From: Myoxocephalus aenaeus
Taxonomy: Eukaryota > Chordata > Actinopteri > Perciformes > Cottidae
NCBI GenBank assembly: GCA_038501785.1
Contig: JBAMJR010000194.1
Location: 303,501-367,500, forward strand
Direction of reading: 5' to 3'
Length of the DNA stretch: 64,000 nt
Shown: positions 51,237-63,200 of the stretch, one piece after another
How positions within the stretch are numbered: the stretch's first letter is position 1
Layout: each line of letters opens with the position of its first letter
Notes under the pieces: model-generated
Told to the model about the DNA's origin: nothing
Database searches by the model: none
Seen by the model: the letters and a program-made list of their open reading frames with translations, nothing else
Program-made: the position numbers and the translations under genes

Positions 51237-51955
51237 GCCTCTCCCAGATATGAATCACACATATCTGTCTGCCAAAATCTCCTCCTTTTAATGGCATGGG
51301 AGAAAAAAAAAAAAAAATCCATCCATCAACTGTTTTAATAATCTATTCGGCGGGTGGGAGATCAAACAAGAGTGTCCTCACACCGCCAGCCAATAATGAG
51401 CTTTTTCACTCAGGCAGGTTCGAAGCCAACTATGGTTTTTAGACTACCTTTGGGGAGGCGTTCAAGAGCTCGGAAGAATTGCTATGATTCACATGGTTTG
51501 TGTGCGAGTCCCCACGTAACATGCATATCAGACAGAGGCGCTGTTGTGCCATGCCATCATTAGCACCATACTATTATACAGCTGAGCTCTGATTGGTCAA
51601 TCATGGCATTCTACGGTGTGTTATTTCTAAGCAGACCACTGCTATGGACGCAGTTCTAATATCTGTACACAGCAACGTTTTTTTTAGCTGAAGCAAAAAA
51701 AGAAAAACGAGAATCTCTGACAAAAGATTGTCATTCAAGTTTTTTATTTTAATTTTAAAATCTCTTTAGTAAGTACAATGTAATAAGCGAGGTATTGTAC
51801 AGTAAATGTGTCATTGTCAAAAAATTATTGTTGAAAAAAAGTATGAAGAACGGGAAAAAAAGTAGTATGCTATTTTATTTCTTCAGTCACTTTCCATGTG
51901 TACACCAATGGAGGCCACGGATGACAATCTACCTATGAAGCAAGGACTCTCCGTC

Positions 51956-51995
<40 letters not shown>

Positions 51996-52597
51996 TGTGT
52001 GTGTGTGTGTCCATCGCATATCTTGATAACCGTCCATCAGATCTACTTCACACTTGGCGGTGTACGCACCACTGTCACTTTGAATGAACAGGCGGACAGC
52101 GCTCTGTGCAGCAGCGGTTTGGAGTTCTTTCAATGCAACACAATGACTAATTGTCTCCTATTGATGAGATTTTAACTTTCTCAAGTGTTGGAAATGATTC
52201 AACTTCAGTTTGAACTTGGGTCCCACACAGCCCATAATGATACCTGTCCCTGCTGTGACATCTGACATCACGCTGTGATACTTTACCATTTAAAAGACGA
52301 ACGCTCACAGAGCCTCTCTTTCCAGAAGAAGGCAGGTCGGATCACCAGGGGTGACCTGCGATATTCACTGGAGAGACCGGGTGGGACGTCGCCCCGAACT
52401 CGCCGGTCACGGATCACAGAGCTGCTCAACGCTCTGGACCCGGGACACACCGGGGTCATCCAGCTGGCCGGCCTCGAGAGACTCAACCCCAGCAACACGG
52501 CACCACCACCCTCACCTGCAGACGCTGCTGAGCCCAAGGATGTGAGACTGTAGACACTGCTGTATGCTTGTATAACCAAGTGCTACTGTGTGTGTGT

Positions 52598-52659
<62 letters not shown>

Positions 52660-52930
52660 ACTTTAATTCCACGTAAGGCCATAAATGTGTACTAAGTGCA
52701 TCGCGTTTTTCCCCCAGGAGGAGCAGAGAACACCGGATGAGCGACAGACCACACGGTGTGCTGATGAACTGTCTCTGGCGTCGGCTTCACGGAGAAGAGT
52801 GAGTGTGTTCACAACAGACTGAGATCAAATATCACACAGATCACACACAGCGTACTCCACGAGATCAAACACAGACAACACAAGGTTGGATCAAGGGAAG
52901 AAAGGAGTTAATCATTAACGCACTGTTTGA

Positions 52931-52999
<69 letters not shown>

Positions 53000-55900
53000 C
53001 CTTTATTAGATGGAGGATTTGCCGCTGGACAAGCTGAGTGAGCAGCTGAGTTCAGTGCTGGCAGCTCTGGAGCTGGTTGACCCTCAGCACACCGGATACG
53101 TCACGGGGGAAGAACTGAAGAAGGTCTTGAGCTGCTGCGGCCCGCCGGTCTCCGACTCACACTTCAACAAGTGAGAAACACGTCCAGACACATGCATACA
53201 AAAAGATCGCAACTGTAGTTTGTGATTGTATATCGAGATGTAGCCCTGCAAGCTCTGTTTTAAGTGAATAGTTTTGCGTTTTGTTCACTTTTTCACTAAA
53301 TTGAATATGAATCAGATTCTTTAGCGGCACGGAGGTCATTAACGAGATGCACCTGCCTTGTTTAATTGGTTAGACTCTCTGAGTCCCCTTGACCTCCGGT
53401 TAGGGTCTTAAGTAGCTCACTTTGGCTTTCAGCGTCAGAAACTGATCTGTGTGAGTGAGACCTCTGCTAAAACTGCCATAGCATGAAGCCAGAATCATTC
53501 AGTCTAATTGGTTTACAGTAAATGCGCTGATGTAAATGCCATTACGTTTATCCTGTGAAAAAAAACCCTTTGTGTTCTATATTTATTAATATTTTGTACA
53601 GCTATGTTTTCATTGAAGTGTAACTTCACCCCCAGGTCGGAGCCCAAGTCCACCACTGCATCATTTTAACGCTGAGGGAGAGATGCTTCTGTTATGGTTT
53701 ACGGCCTTACACAGGACACCTGTGAGCTGTGTGCGGGTGCTGGACCCGACCCATGAATCATGCTCAGTTGGGGCTTGAGTTTTTCTCAGCTCACTCTCAA
53801 ACCTTCTCTCTGTGTTTCAGGCTCTGTGAGAGCTCCAGCTCTAGACCCGGCAGTTCCTCTAAAGTTCATTACGCTGGCTTTCTCAGGAACCTGGGAGTCC
53901 TGCTAACAGATGAAACACACACACCCTCATTCCAGGAGCAACGCTACCACTCTGAGAGGTGAGCATAGAGAGAGAGACATATGAGTTCACAGCTCAGACC
54001 TGTGCTATGGCTATTTATTATTATGTACATTGATGGGGGTGGGGTGTCAGAAGTATGCAACGCTTTGCATCCTGGTACATGTAGGCAGTGCTGGCACGGC
54101 TCAGCTTTCTCAGTCTATATAGCACGCACTGAGGAATGTATTGCTCCATGCCTCCACATTTACCATCAACACGTTTAAAGAGGCATCGCTGCACGTTTTG
54201 GTTTCAGGTTGGATTCCTGCATTATTGTTTTTTGTTACACTTTTGAATTAACTTGGTCACTTGGACTTGCCTGCAGTCGTGGCTACACCATCTTTTATTA
54301 CAGTCCCTTCTGTACTGAGCTCCATACACCTGCCCTACAGGCCGCACACGACACCTCAGCCCACCTCGCAGTCGGTCAGGGGTCAGCGACCTCCCTCCGT
54401 CCTGCAGGTCAGCTCAGACACCTGCAACATCCTGGACATTGTCTTCCAGAGGATGAGGTCCAGCTTAGAGCGACACCACAGCAGCCTGGCTGACCGCCTC
54501 CGGGCCGTCGGCCACGGCTCCGATGGGCCGCTGTCGGAGAGCGATGTACGGACGGTGAGTGGGGAGCAGCTACACGACCATCTCGCCACACTAAACCCTG
54601 CCAGTCTACACATGGGTTGGTGCTGGATGTCTTTTATAATTATGATTTTCTTGTCATTTTCAACAAACCCCAGAGACCAAAACCAACAATGTATTAATCC
54701 AAATATCAATACATTATAACTTCCTTCTGAAGACCATCCATCTCAACAATTCTTTCAGCTTCTGTGAGAAGATCATTTAACATTTCTCTGTTATGATAAC
54801 ATTACATTGTAGATGATACTGTAACACATTGCAAAAGAAAAGATATATATGATGCATTATCCATTATTATTCATAAACTACCCAGCATCATATAATAATT
54901 GAAAGCTCCATCTAAATGTTAAGTAAATGAAAGTACATTGAGTTGATAGACCGCTTTCACTCTTCACTTGAAGTAAAAACATTTTTATTTGAATGCAGGA
55001 TCTTTACCATGTGTCTATATAGTAGAGCATGGATTTATTTAGCTGAGGTATTTTGCTGTTGGTAACCTTGTTTGTGTTCTAAGTGAATATCAAGTCTTAC
55101 AGCCGATCAATACTTATTCACGGTGAAATACACTCTGGACTTGTGCGACTGCACAGACCCCTGAAGCCCCGCCCCCCACGCTGCTGCCCATGGCACTGTT
55201 CGCGTGTTGATTCAGAGTATGTAGATATTGAAGGTGTCGCATGCTCAAATTGCACCAAATTTGACAAAGCACTCCCATGGGTCCTCAGCAATACGCCCAC
55301 CGAGTGTGAAGTAGATCGGATGAGCGCTTCAAGAGATATGCAAAGGACACACAGACACACATACAGACATTCCTTGCTTTATAGATAGATTATAGCATTT
55401 TAAATCTTCCATAGATGGTCAGTGAAATATTTCCTTGTGTACTTTGTTGTAATGAGTCTAGTTCTGATTCTTAAAAGTCAATGCGACCTGGCCTGAATCA
55501 CACAACTGGTACTGCATTTCTCTCTTTCTTCCTCAGATACTAGAGGACAGCTGGGTCATCTTGGACGACAAGAATTTCCACAAGTTCACCGAGCAGCTGG
55601 GCTTCAGGGCCGGACGGGTGGAGCGCTCGGCGTTCCTGCTGAAGTACGAGGGTGAGACAGAAGAACGGCAGCCAGAACATCTTGACCAGCGGCGTCACAA
55701 ATCCCATCAGTTCTGCATGGCGGCGTTTTCAATGCTTAAATAGAGATTTTCAAAATCCCTTCCTACTCCCCACTAGGCTCCCGCCCCCATCCACTCCATC
55801 TCGCCTCGCATCCCGACTCCTACCCCACCCACGGTGATCAAACATAAGCCCCCCGCTTCCTGTGAAATGATGTCTTTCTTAGCACATGAGCCGATGGAGA

Positions 55901-57194
55901 AATCATCCCGGATTATAAATAGAGTTAGAGTGAGCCTCCTCGTCTCTCATTAGCGGAGCGGAGAAGCACACAGACTCAGAATCACACTCATTTCTGCTTG
56001 TTTGGGCTAATTATATGCTTTGGAAGCAGAAAACAGAGCAGCAGGGCATCGCTCTAATTTGTAGTCACTAAACAAAACCCCCCCAAAAAAGACTGTATAA
56101 AGAATAACAAAAAAAGAGAAGAATCATCAAACAAAGCCAGGACGTAAAGTTAGTCATGTTTGCAAGGCATACAAATCAAGTTTCCTCGATTTAGAATACA
56201 AGTGTGCTTCTAATTAAATGTAAATTAGGTCAGGCAGTTTAAATGCCCAGTGTGCTTGAAGACATGAAGGGCATTCTGCGGAGTGCGGAAAAAAACACAA
56301 ATTAATTCACAAAATGGAGCAAAAATTCCAATTTGTTGGGTATAATTCCTTCACAAAGACGGTGGATTTAGTTATGTGCCTGATTAAAAGGCCCAAAATC
56401 CAAACTGCTGTGATTTAACATCTGCTTCCCCCGATGGTTTCTGTAGAGGCTGCAGCCAGAGGCAGGAGGCAGCGGTGCGAGGGTCGCGGTGAGAAGGACG
56501 AGGTCGACCAGCTAGCTTCTGCTGAGCAGTGCCTGGCTGGCATGAAGACCAGGATCAACACCATCCATGGGGTGAGGAAGGTGTTCACAGGAAACGCATT
56601 CACCTGCTATTTTAATTATAAAAGAAGGATGTGGTAAATAGATTGGCGTGAATAGCCTGCACTTTAAAACAAGTTATATTCCCTAAGATTCGAATAACAT
56701 CAAAACCCATTTTGGCGCTATTTTCTTTGGCATTTCATGTTTTCATAAGAGACACGGCAGGAAATGAAGGAGTGTGATGCTGACAATTAAGAATAAAGGT
56801 ATTAAACAGAATATGTACCAATATGAGTGGACTTGGAGATTTGACCATGGAGCTGTGTGGAAAGGCAACAACTCCAAACACAAACTTCTTACACAAAGTG
56901 AATCGAATATTTACATATTTACAAAATCTCAAAGCAAAATGATAAATAGTCTCAAAATTAATTGGGACGCGTAGACTTCCTCTTCTGCCTCCTTCAAAAA
57001 CATACGGCCTACCAGAGAGGCAGAGAATGACGAAGCAGGGAGAAGCTAAACAACAACAATAATGATGTACATGAAGCCTTTGTGAGTTTTTAACAAAGAG
57101 ACGTCTCCCTGTGTGTTGTTGTAGACGTGTCCACTGCAGCAACATGCAGCATCTGAGAGCAATGACACTCCTCACAGGTAACAGCGCTGCTATG

Positions 57195-57247
<53 letters not shown>

Positions 57248-60200
57248 GGCGCAGAGGGGATGGCGTGCAGGTTGGCACGGAGCGTCCTCATTCTGTTCAA
57301 ATGAAACCCTGGAACCTGTATTGTTAAAGGTCCCGTTGTCGTTACCAGCGGTAAACACAAGCATTGCCAAATAAATGGAGCAGCCTGGTCTGACCAAATT
57401 GGGTGACAAGCCAAATTTCTTGAGCGTTTTATCTTTTCCCAATGTTTTGCTGTTCTCGTGTCATTTCAAGCTGCAGCAATAGACGCACAGAATAAGAGCT
57501 CCGGGACTTAAAGAGTATAAAGAGCTACACAGTTGTAGGGAGGTGGATGGATGAGTCACACAAACAAGACTATGACTCAGTAGCCCGCTGTTCATGTCCC
57601 ATGTGAAACCAAAAGTCACCTGATCACTGCTTAACTTATGTATTATGTTTTATTTATGCAAGAAGTGTACTTTATTTAACCCAAACCATGATATTTTCTA
57701 TTAGTTTGAATTGAATTCACAATGTTAACAACATGCCTAAAATTGCGACCAATGCGTCCGTCGCCACAAAATGGCGATAAATGACATGTTACCAGTTGGC
57801 TCTATTGATCCCATGCAACCAGATATCTGGAAAACATGACAGGTAGATTGGCAGGGCAGGGCAGGGGTCGTCACAGTCACCATTTTGTTCATCCCCTGAA
57901 AGTGCACATGCATGAACTATCGTAACCAATAGTTTATTCCACTGATCTAGAGGTGGCGCTGACACACAGAGCAACAACAGGGTTTCCACCAGTACAGCTG
58001 TTAGGCCCGGTGGCCAACTGTCTTTTTTGAGGGGCACAGGGTGAACTTCAAGGTGTGAAGTGAGTCTGGGCTGAAGTTGTCGTTAACTTCGGGGCTAACC
58101 ACTTTCACTTTATTCAGCAGGTGGAAAGCAAGACATAAGAACTTGGCTTGTGTCTTAAGGAGTTGTATCATTTATAGCTCAAATTAACTGCTACGTTTAA
58201 AGCTATAACGTCATAAGTAACCGCTTTACTTTCTTGGAATGTGAAAACTCGAAGCAGGAAATTCCTTTTTAGGATCGACCAGCATGTGAATGCAAACGAT
58301 CACAACAGTACACATAATACACATTCTCCAATCAATAAATGTCTCTCATCTGACAACCCAAACCTTCCCCACCAGGACAACCTGACGGCATTCCGACTGA
58401 TGGACAGGAAACGTAAAGGCGTGGTCGACTGCCAGGATTTCGAGGCGCTGTACAGCAGCCTGGGCTTTTTCTGCAGTGAGGCGGAGTACCAGCGGCTGCT
58501 GGATCTGATCGGCCTGCATCCCGGGGGCAACCTCAACTACGCAGAATTTGTCGACGTTGTTGAAAATAATGGCAAACGCAAACAAGGGCCACAAACCGCA
58601 TGCATGTGAGTCTGTTATGGTCATTATTATTGATGCTCAGGAAAGTAGCCTCTGGTGTGCTGCTATGTTTGTTTGTCTGTCTCTCCTTAGACAAGAGCAG
58701 CTCCATGAACTCCTGGCCTGTGAAGCCCGCTACAGATGGGCAGATATGTCAAAAGTCAGCAAAACTCACAGGAAGCACATATCAAATGATTAATTGCATG
58801 ATGCGGAGAATCTGTACCTATTCCTCTTTTTCACTTCAGGTGCTGTGCCAGTTTGACGCTGACGGCCAGGGTTGCATCCATAAAAAGAGCTTGAGGGGAC
58901 TCCTCTTCACCTATGCTCTACCCATGAGATCCAACGAATTTGACCAGCTTTGGTCGAGGTAAGAGAGACCCTGTAGAGGATTCACCACCACGACATTATG
59001 CAGTGAAGTGCTCCTGTTTGTGCCAGCCACAATTTTCAACTCCATTTTGACAGGTATGACCCGGATGGGCGGGGCCATGTGGCAGCTTGTGACTTCCTAG
59101 AAAAGCTGGGCTTTTCCCATGAAGGGGAACTCAGAGCTCGAAGCCAAAAGCTGAACCAAGCTGTAGTCCAGCAGAATGCAGACAGACCGGTGTCCTCTGA
59201 TTCTGCATCACTGGAGTGTATCGAGTAAGCAAAGGGTACTATAGGACATTTTAGATTAACCATCCATCCATTCTCTGTCATTTATGCAGGTCAGCAGAGC
59301 AGGGCATTGTTTAAAGAATGACCAGTTATAATACCAATACCCTTAAAGTGATACCAATACCAAGTACCTCACATGATAACCATCATGGAAGCTGTGTGTG
59401 TGTCCCACTGGCTAGCTCAGTTAGGGTGACCAGACGTCCTCTTTTCCCCGGACATGTCCTCTTTTTCCCGGACATGTCCTCTTTTTCCCGGACATGTCCT
59501 CTTTTCGAGACCTAAAAAAAAGCGTCCGGCAGGGATTCCAAAAACGTCCGGGATTTTGCTACGTCCGGGAAAATAGTTATTACCCCCTTACAAGTTTTGG
59601 AAATGGTATCTCCCTCACGTTCCACGTTTTTGCTACGTCCGGGAAAATAGTTATTACCCCCTTACAAGTTTTGGAAATGGTATCTCCCTCACGTTCCACC
59701 TTCTTGCGCAAGCTCTGACTGTAGAGAGAACTGTCATTGGTCGACCGGTCTCAACGTAAATGTAAGTTCACGGCATGCACACACTCATCCCTAGTTAGCA
59801 GGGACAGAAGGCTATAAGTAAGGTAGCCCAGATGTACTTCTCCCTAGCCACATCTCAGGCTAAAGACGCTGTGACTTCCACTTCACTGGAACTTTAAGAC
59901 CCGGCTAGTACTGGCAATTTTTTTTACATAACATTATGGCCTGAAACCCAATGTGTTTTTTGGGGACTAGTCTGGTTCATGTCAGATAGCAGAACTCCAA
60001 CCGCTTTACACTTTGATGCTGAACACAATTCCGAGCTCATGCGCTCGCTAATTAGCTGGCTAGGTAGCTAGCATGCACAGCCTTCTGCTGTAATTGATTG
60101 TGTTGAGCTTGTTAGTTTAAGACGTATGGATCCTGAAAGGTGAGAGGGCGGTGAAAGTTATCACACACTGGCTCAGGGACTTTGTCAAGGAAGGAGTTCA

Positions 60201-63200
60201 CGCAAAGGATTCACTTGAAATATTCAGTTTATTTAACAAAGTTTAACACTGACCAAATAATGGAGTGGGCCGATCAGTGAAAGCACTGCGTGGATGTGTC
60301 ATGTGTGCTATAGAGGTGTTGAAGGTGCAAAAGCAAGTAATGCCGGGTGGATGTCAGCCGTAGGAAGGCAGAGACAGAGGGAACCGGCTTTTCTATTCTG
60401 AAAGGCCCTGTTGAGCCGAATCAGCTGATGACCTCCACTGTCAGACAATTTTGACAGTGGAACTTGCTGATTATTAAAAAAAAAATGAATGAAAGGCAAC
60501 CCAATATAATAAACAAAATACATATTTTCTATTTATTAACGAAACTGTATAAACAAATAAATTGCTTAAGGTTAAAGTTGGGATTTAAACTTAATGAACC
60601 TGAAATGCATCCATTTTCATCCGCTCAGTCCAGGGTCGGGTCTCGGTGGCAGCAGGTCCAGCAGACCGACCCAGGCTTCCCTCTCACCCGCAACACTTAC
60701 ACGCTCATTCTGGGGGATCCCAAGGCGTTCCCAGTCAGCCGGGAGATATAATCCCTCCAGCGTGTCCCGGGTCTTCCCCGGGGTCTCCTCCCAGTTGGAC
60801 AAATAACAAAAATATTCAACATAGTAGACACATAATTGCTTCCTCAATGAAAATATGCCCTAAAAACAACATTCAGTGTCATGATTACGTTTGCTGTAAT
60901 TTTGTCAATAAAATTAGCGTTTCTACTCTCCTGACTTACCCCAGGGGGTTTGGATGAACACACACTTAAGCACTGTGTAGAAACATTTTGCACACGCTGT
61001 GATTATTATTAAGCCCTTATAAAAACATTTTTGTTGATAAATATTGTGAATGCCATGCAGCAGGGCTTTTTAAATTCAACACATTTTCAAGTTTAGTTGT
61101 ACAATAGGTATTGCATTTTCCTGCAGGAGGGTCTGACAGTCTGCCCTGTGCAGGTCTGTATCCCGTTCTCCCATTCTCCCTTCCCTCCAGCTGGCCCAGC
61201 AATTGGGCCTGGTTGGAGTTCCAGGTCCTGCAGCTTCTCTCCATCCGCCCGCCACTGCCACACACAGTGGAACTTCCCGCTGAAGTCATTATATAGGTCA
61301 TCTTAGACCACGTGAAAGATCCTCCTGACCACTTTGGCTGGTCCCATCTGGATCAGTGAAACCGGTGGAGCATCAAGGTGAAGCTCTTCTCCTGCCGAGA
61401 GGAGGAGCCGCTGGGGCGCCGAGCTCTCCACTTTCTGCCTTGCTCTGATTACAGGTGGAAGGCGGCAGTGAAACCAGATTTGGGTTGGTCCAAGGTGGAC
61501 TGGTAGCTGCCAGAGGCCCAAAGTGTAGTCTGAAGGAGGTTCTGGTGAACCCGCAAACCATTTAGTCTGATGTTGCAGGATATCGGACCTTTAAAACAAC
61601 TATGGAAATAGCCAATCTTCTCACTGATGGTCTCATTTACTTTTGAAGGTAATTTAGAGGTATTAGTATTATTATATCATCAGTATTTAATTGAGACTAT
61701 TTCAAAAGTTCTTTGTGGTAACTTGAAGCATTGTAAACTTTGCTAATTACTGAGGCTGATGGGAAGGTCATTAGTTTCGCATGTGACCATGACAAATGAA
61801 GATTTTGACTTCAAAAAGTCAGGGGATCTCCATTTATTACAGGACATTATATTAGGATTACCAATGTCTGTACCCAAAGGCATGGCTACCCATTCAAGAG
61901 CTCAAAATATCACTCAAAACTAAAAAAAATGCCACCCTCGCTGTAGAAAAGGTCCCAGAGTCTCTGCAGGATTTATCCACCGGGATGCATCGTTATGTGT
62001 GCGTGGCTAAAACCTGCAGCTGGTAGTTTAAATCATTCAGTGTGAAACCAACTCTCTCTTTGGGCTCGAGGTGTCCATGGATGATAACAAGAGGCTAGCT
62101 TACATGCATTTCCTGTCTGCGTTTGACCGTAGAGCAGAGACGAGGCGTGAGCGTCCCCCTGCTACTCCTGACGCCGTGCGCCAGACCGAGTCCTTGGACA
62201 GCCTCAGTCCAGATGTGGCTCTGGCCCGGCTGCGAGAACTAGTCGCTGCCTCAGCATCTAATTTGTTTAAGGTGAAGTTCGAACACGCTTCATTTTTCTC
62301 CGTCGTCAATTTCTCCGCTGATCATTTTCCCGTGGCTGTCCGTCCTGCAGGCGTTCGTGGCCTTTGACCAGAGCGGGACGGGGGCGGTCAACGCTCTGGA
62401 ATTCCGTCAGGTGCTGCAGAACTTTTGTGCCCGCCTGTCGGACAAACAGTACCGACACATGCTGACCAAACTGCAGCTGGACCGGGAGAACGCCACTGTT
62501 GACTGGAAGGACTTCCTCAACAAGTTTCAATCACAGAGCCCACTGGTAAGAGAGAGGATCGATTGGTGCCATGCTATGCTAACATTGTAGCTGCTCCATC
62601 AATACTCAAAATAACGTCATCTAAATTAGGCATAAATACGGCAGTAACATTATTTTGGTCTCTGGACAAATATAAGTTGCTATGGAAGAGCTCTGGGTGG
62701 ACAATGATTTTCCCTCCATTTCTGATTCAACAACATGCAGTGACCAAAGGAGAATGTCAACGCTGATGGGCACAGCGAATTACGCCAATTTTGCTTATTC
62801 GCGTGACTAGCGGCATGCAATTCACGCCGTGTAATACATGTTGCTCGGCACTAATTTGCATCTATTGAGGTCTATGCGTTGACTTTCAATGTAAAAGCGC
62901 AGTGCGGAAATTTGCTTCCCGTTTAGTGTGAACACGGCATTAGCCTTGTTATGCTAAGCTAGGCTAACCTTGACTCAGAAAGCAAGCAAAATAAGCAAAA
63001 TGTATTATTATTCTTGTCAGACGACAGAGAGGTGTCTGAGTAAGACCGGATCCACTATCCCTACGAAGACCTCCGAGGTCACAGAGCATCTGCAGCGGAT
63101 CCAGGAAGCCGTCTCAGGTCACTTGTATGACATCACCAGAGACCTGATGGATCTGGACCCCTCCAGCAGCACCACCATCTCCAAAGAGCAGTTCAGACAA

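Larger units (their letters stand above)
50653..52325 (+). other. EFCAB6 intron 10
   Basis: 1.7 kb with GT microsatellites (51206-51234, 51958-52010) and an inverted copy of the repeat seen at 55100-55390; otherwise nothing recognised. Confidence 0.7.
59225..62070 (+). other. EFCAB6 interval lacking an expected exon
   Basis: 2.8 kb between exons 21 and 22. By homology an exon with an EF-hand (entering in phase 2, leaving in phase 0) should be here, but none was found. It contains a hAT-like or similar repeat with tandem duplications (59404-59701) and an antisense Rex3 tail (60607-60800). A minus-strand, protein-like but unidentified block lies at 61120-61560. Confidence 0.65.

Noticed and set aside
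54277..54340. Earlier acceptors (54276, 54303) for EFCAB6 exon 15
   Set aside because: They put the incoming phase-2 codon out of frame with the conserved SSDTCNILDIVFQRM part; the acceptor ending at 54340 keeps it.
56735..57442. 235-codon minus-strand frame
   Set aside because: It runs through a GATA microsatellite (YLSI repeats), has no recognisable domain and lies inside EFCAB6 intron 17; judged a chance frame.
59224..62071. Direct splice of EFCAB6 exon 21 to exon 22
   Set aside because: It gives a frameshift and an early stop, so an intervening exon or different boundary is required.
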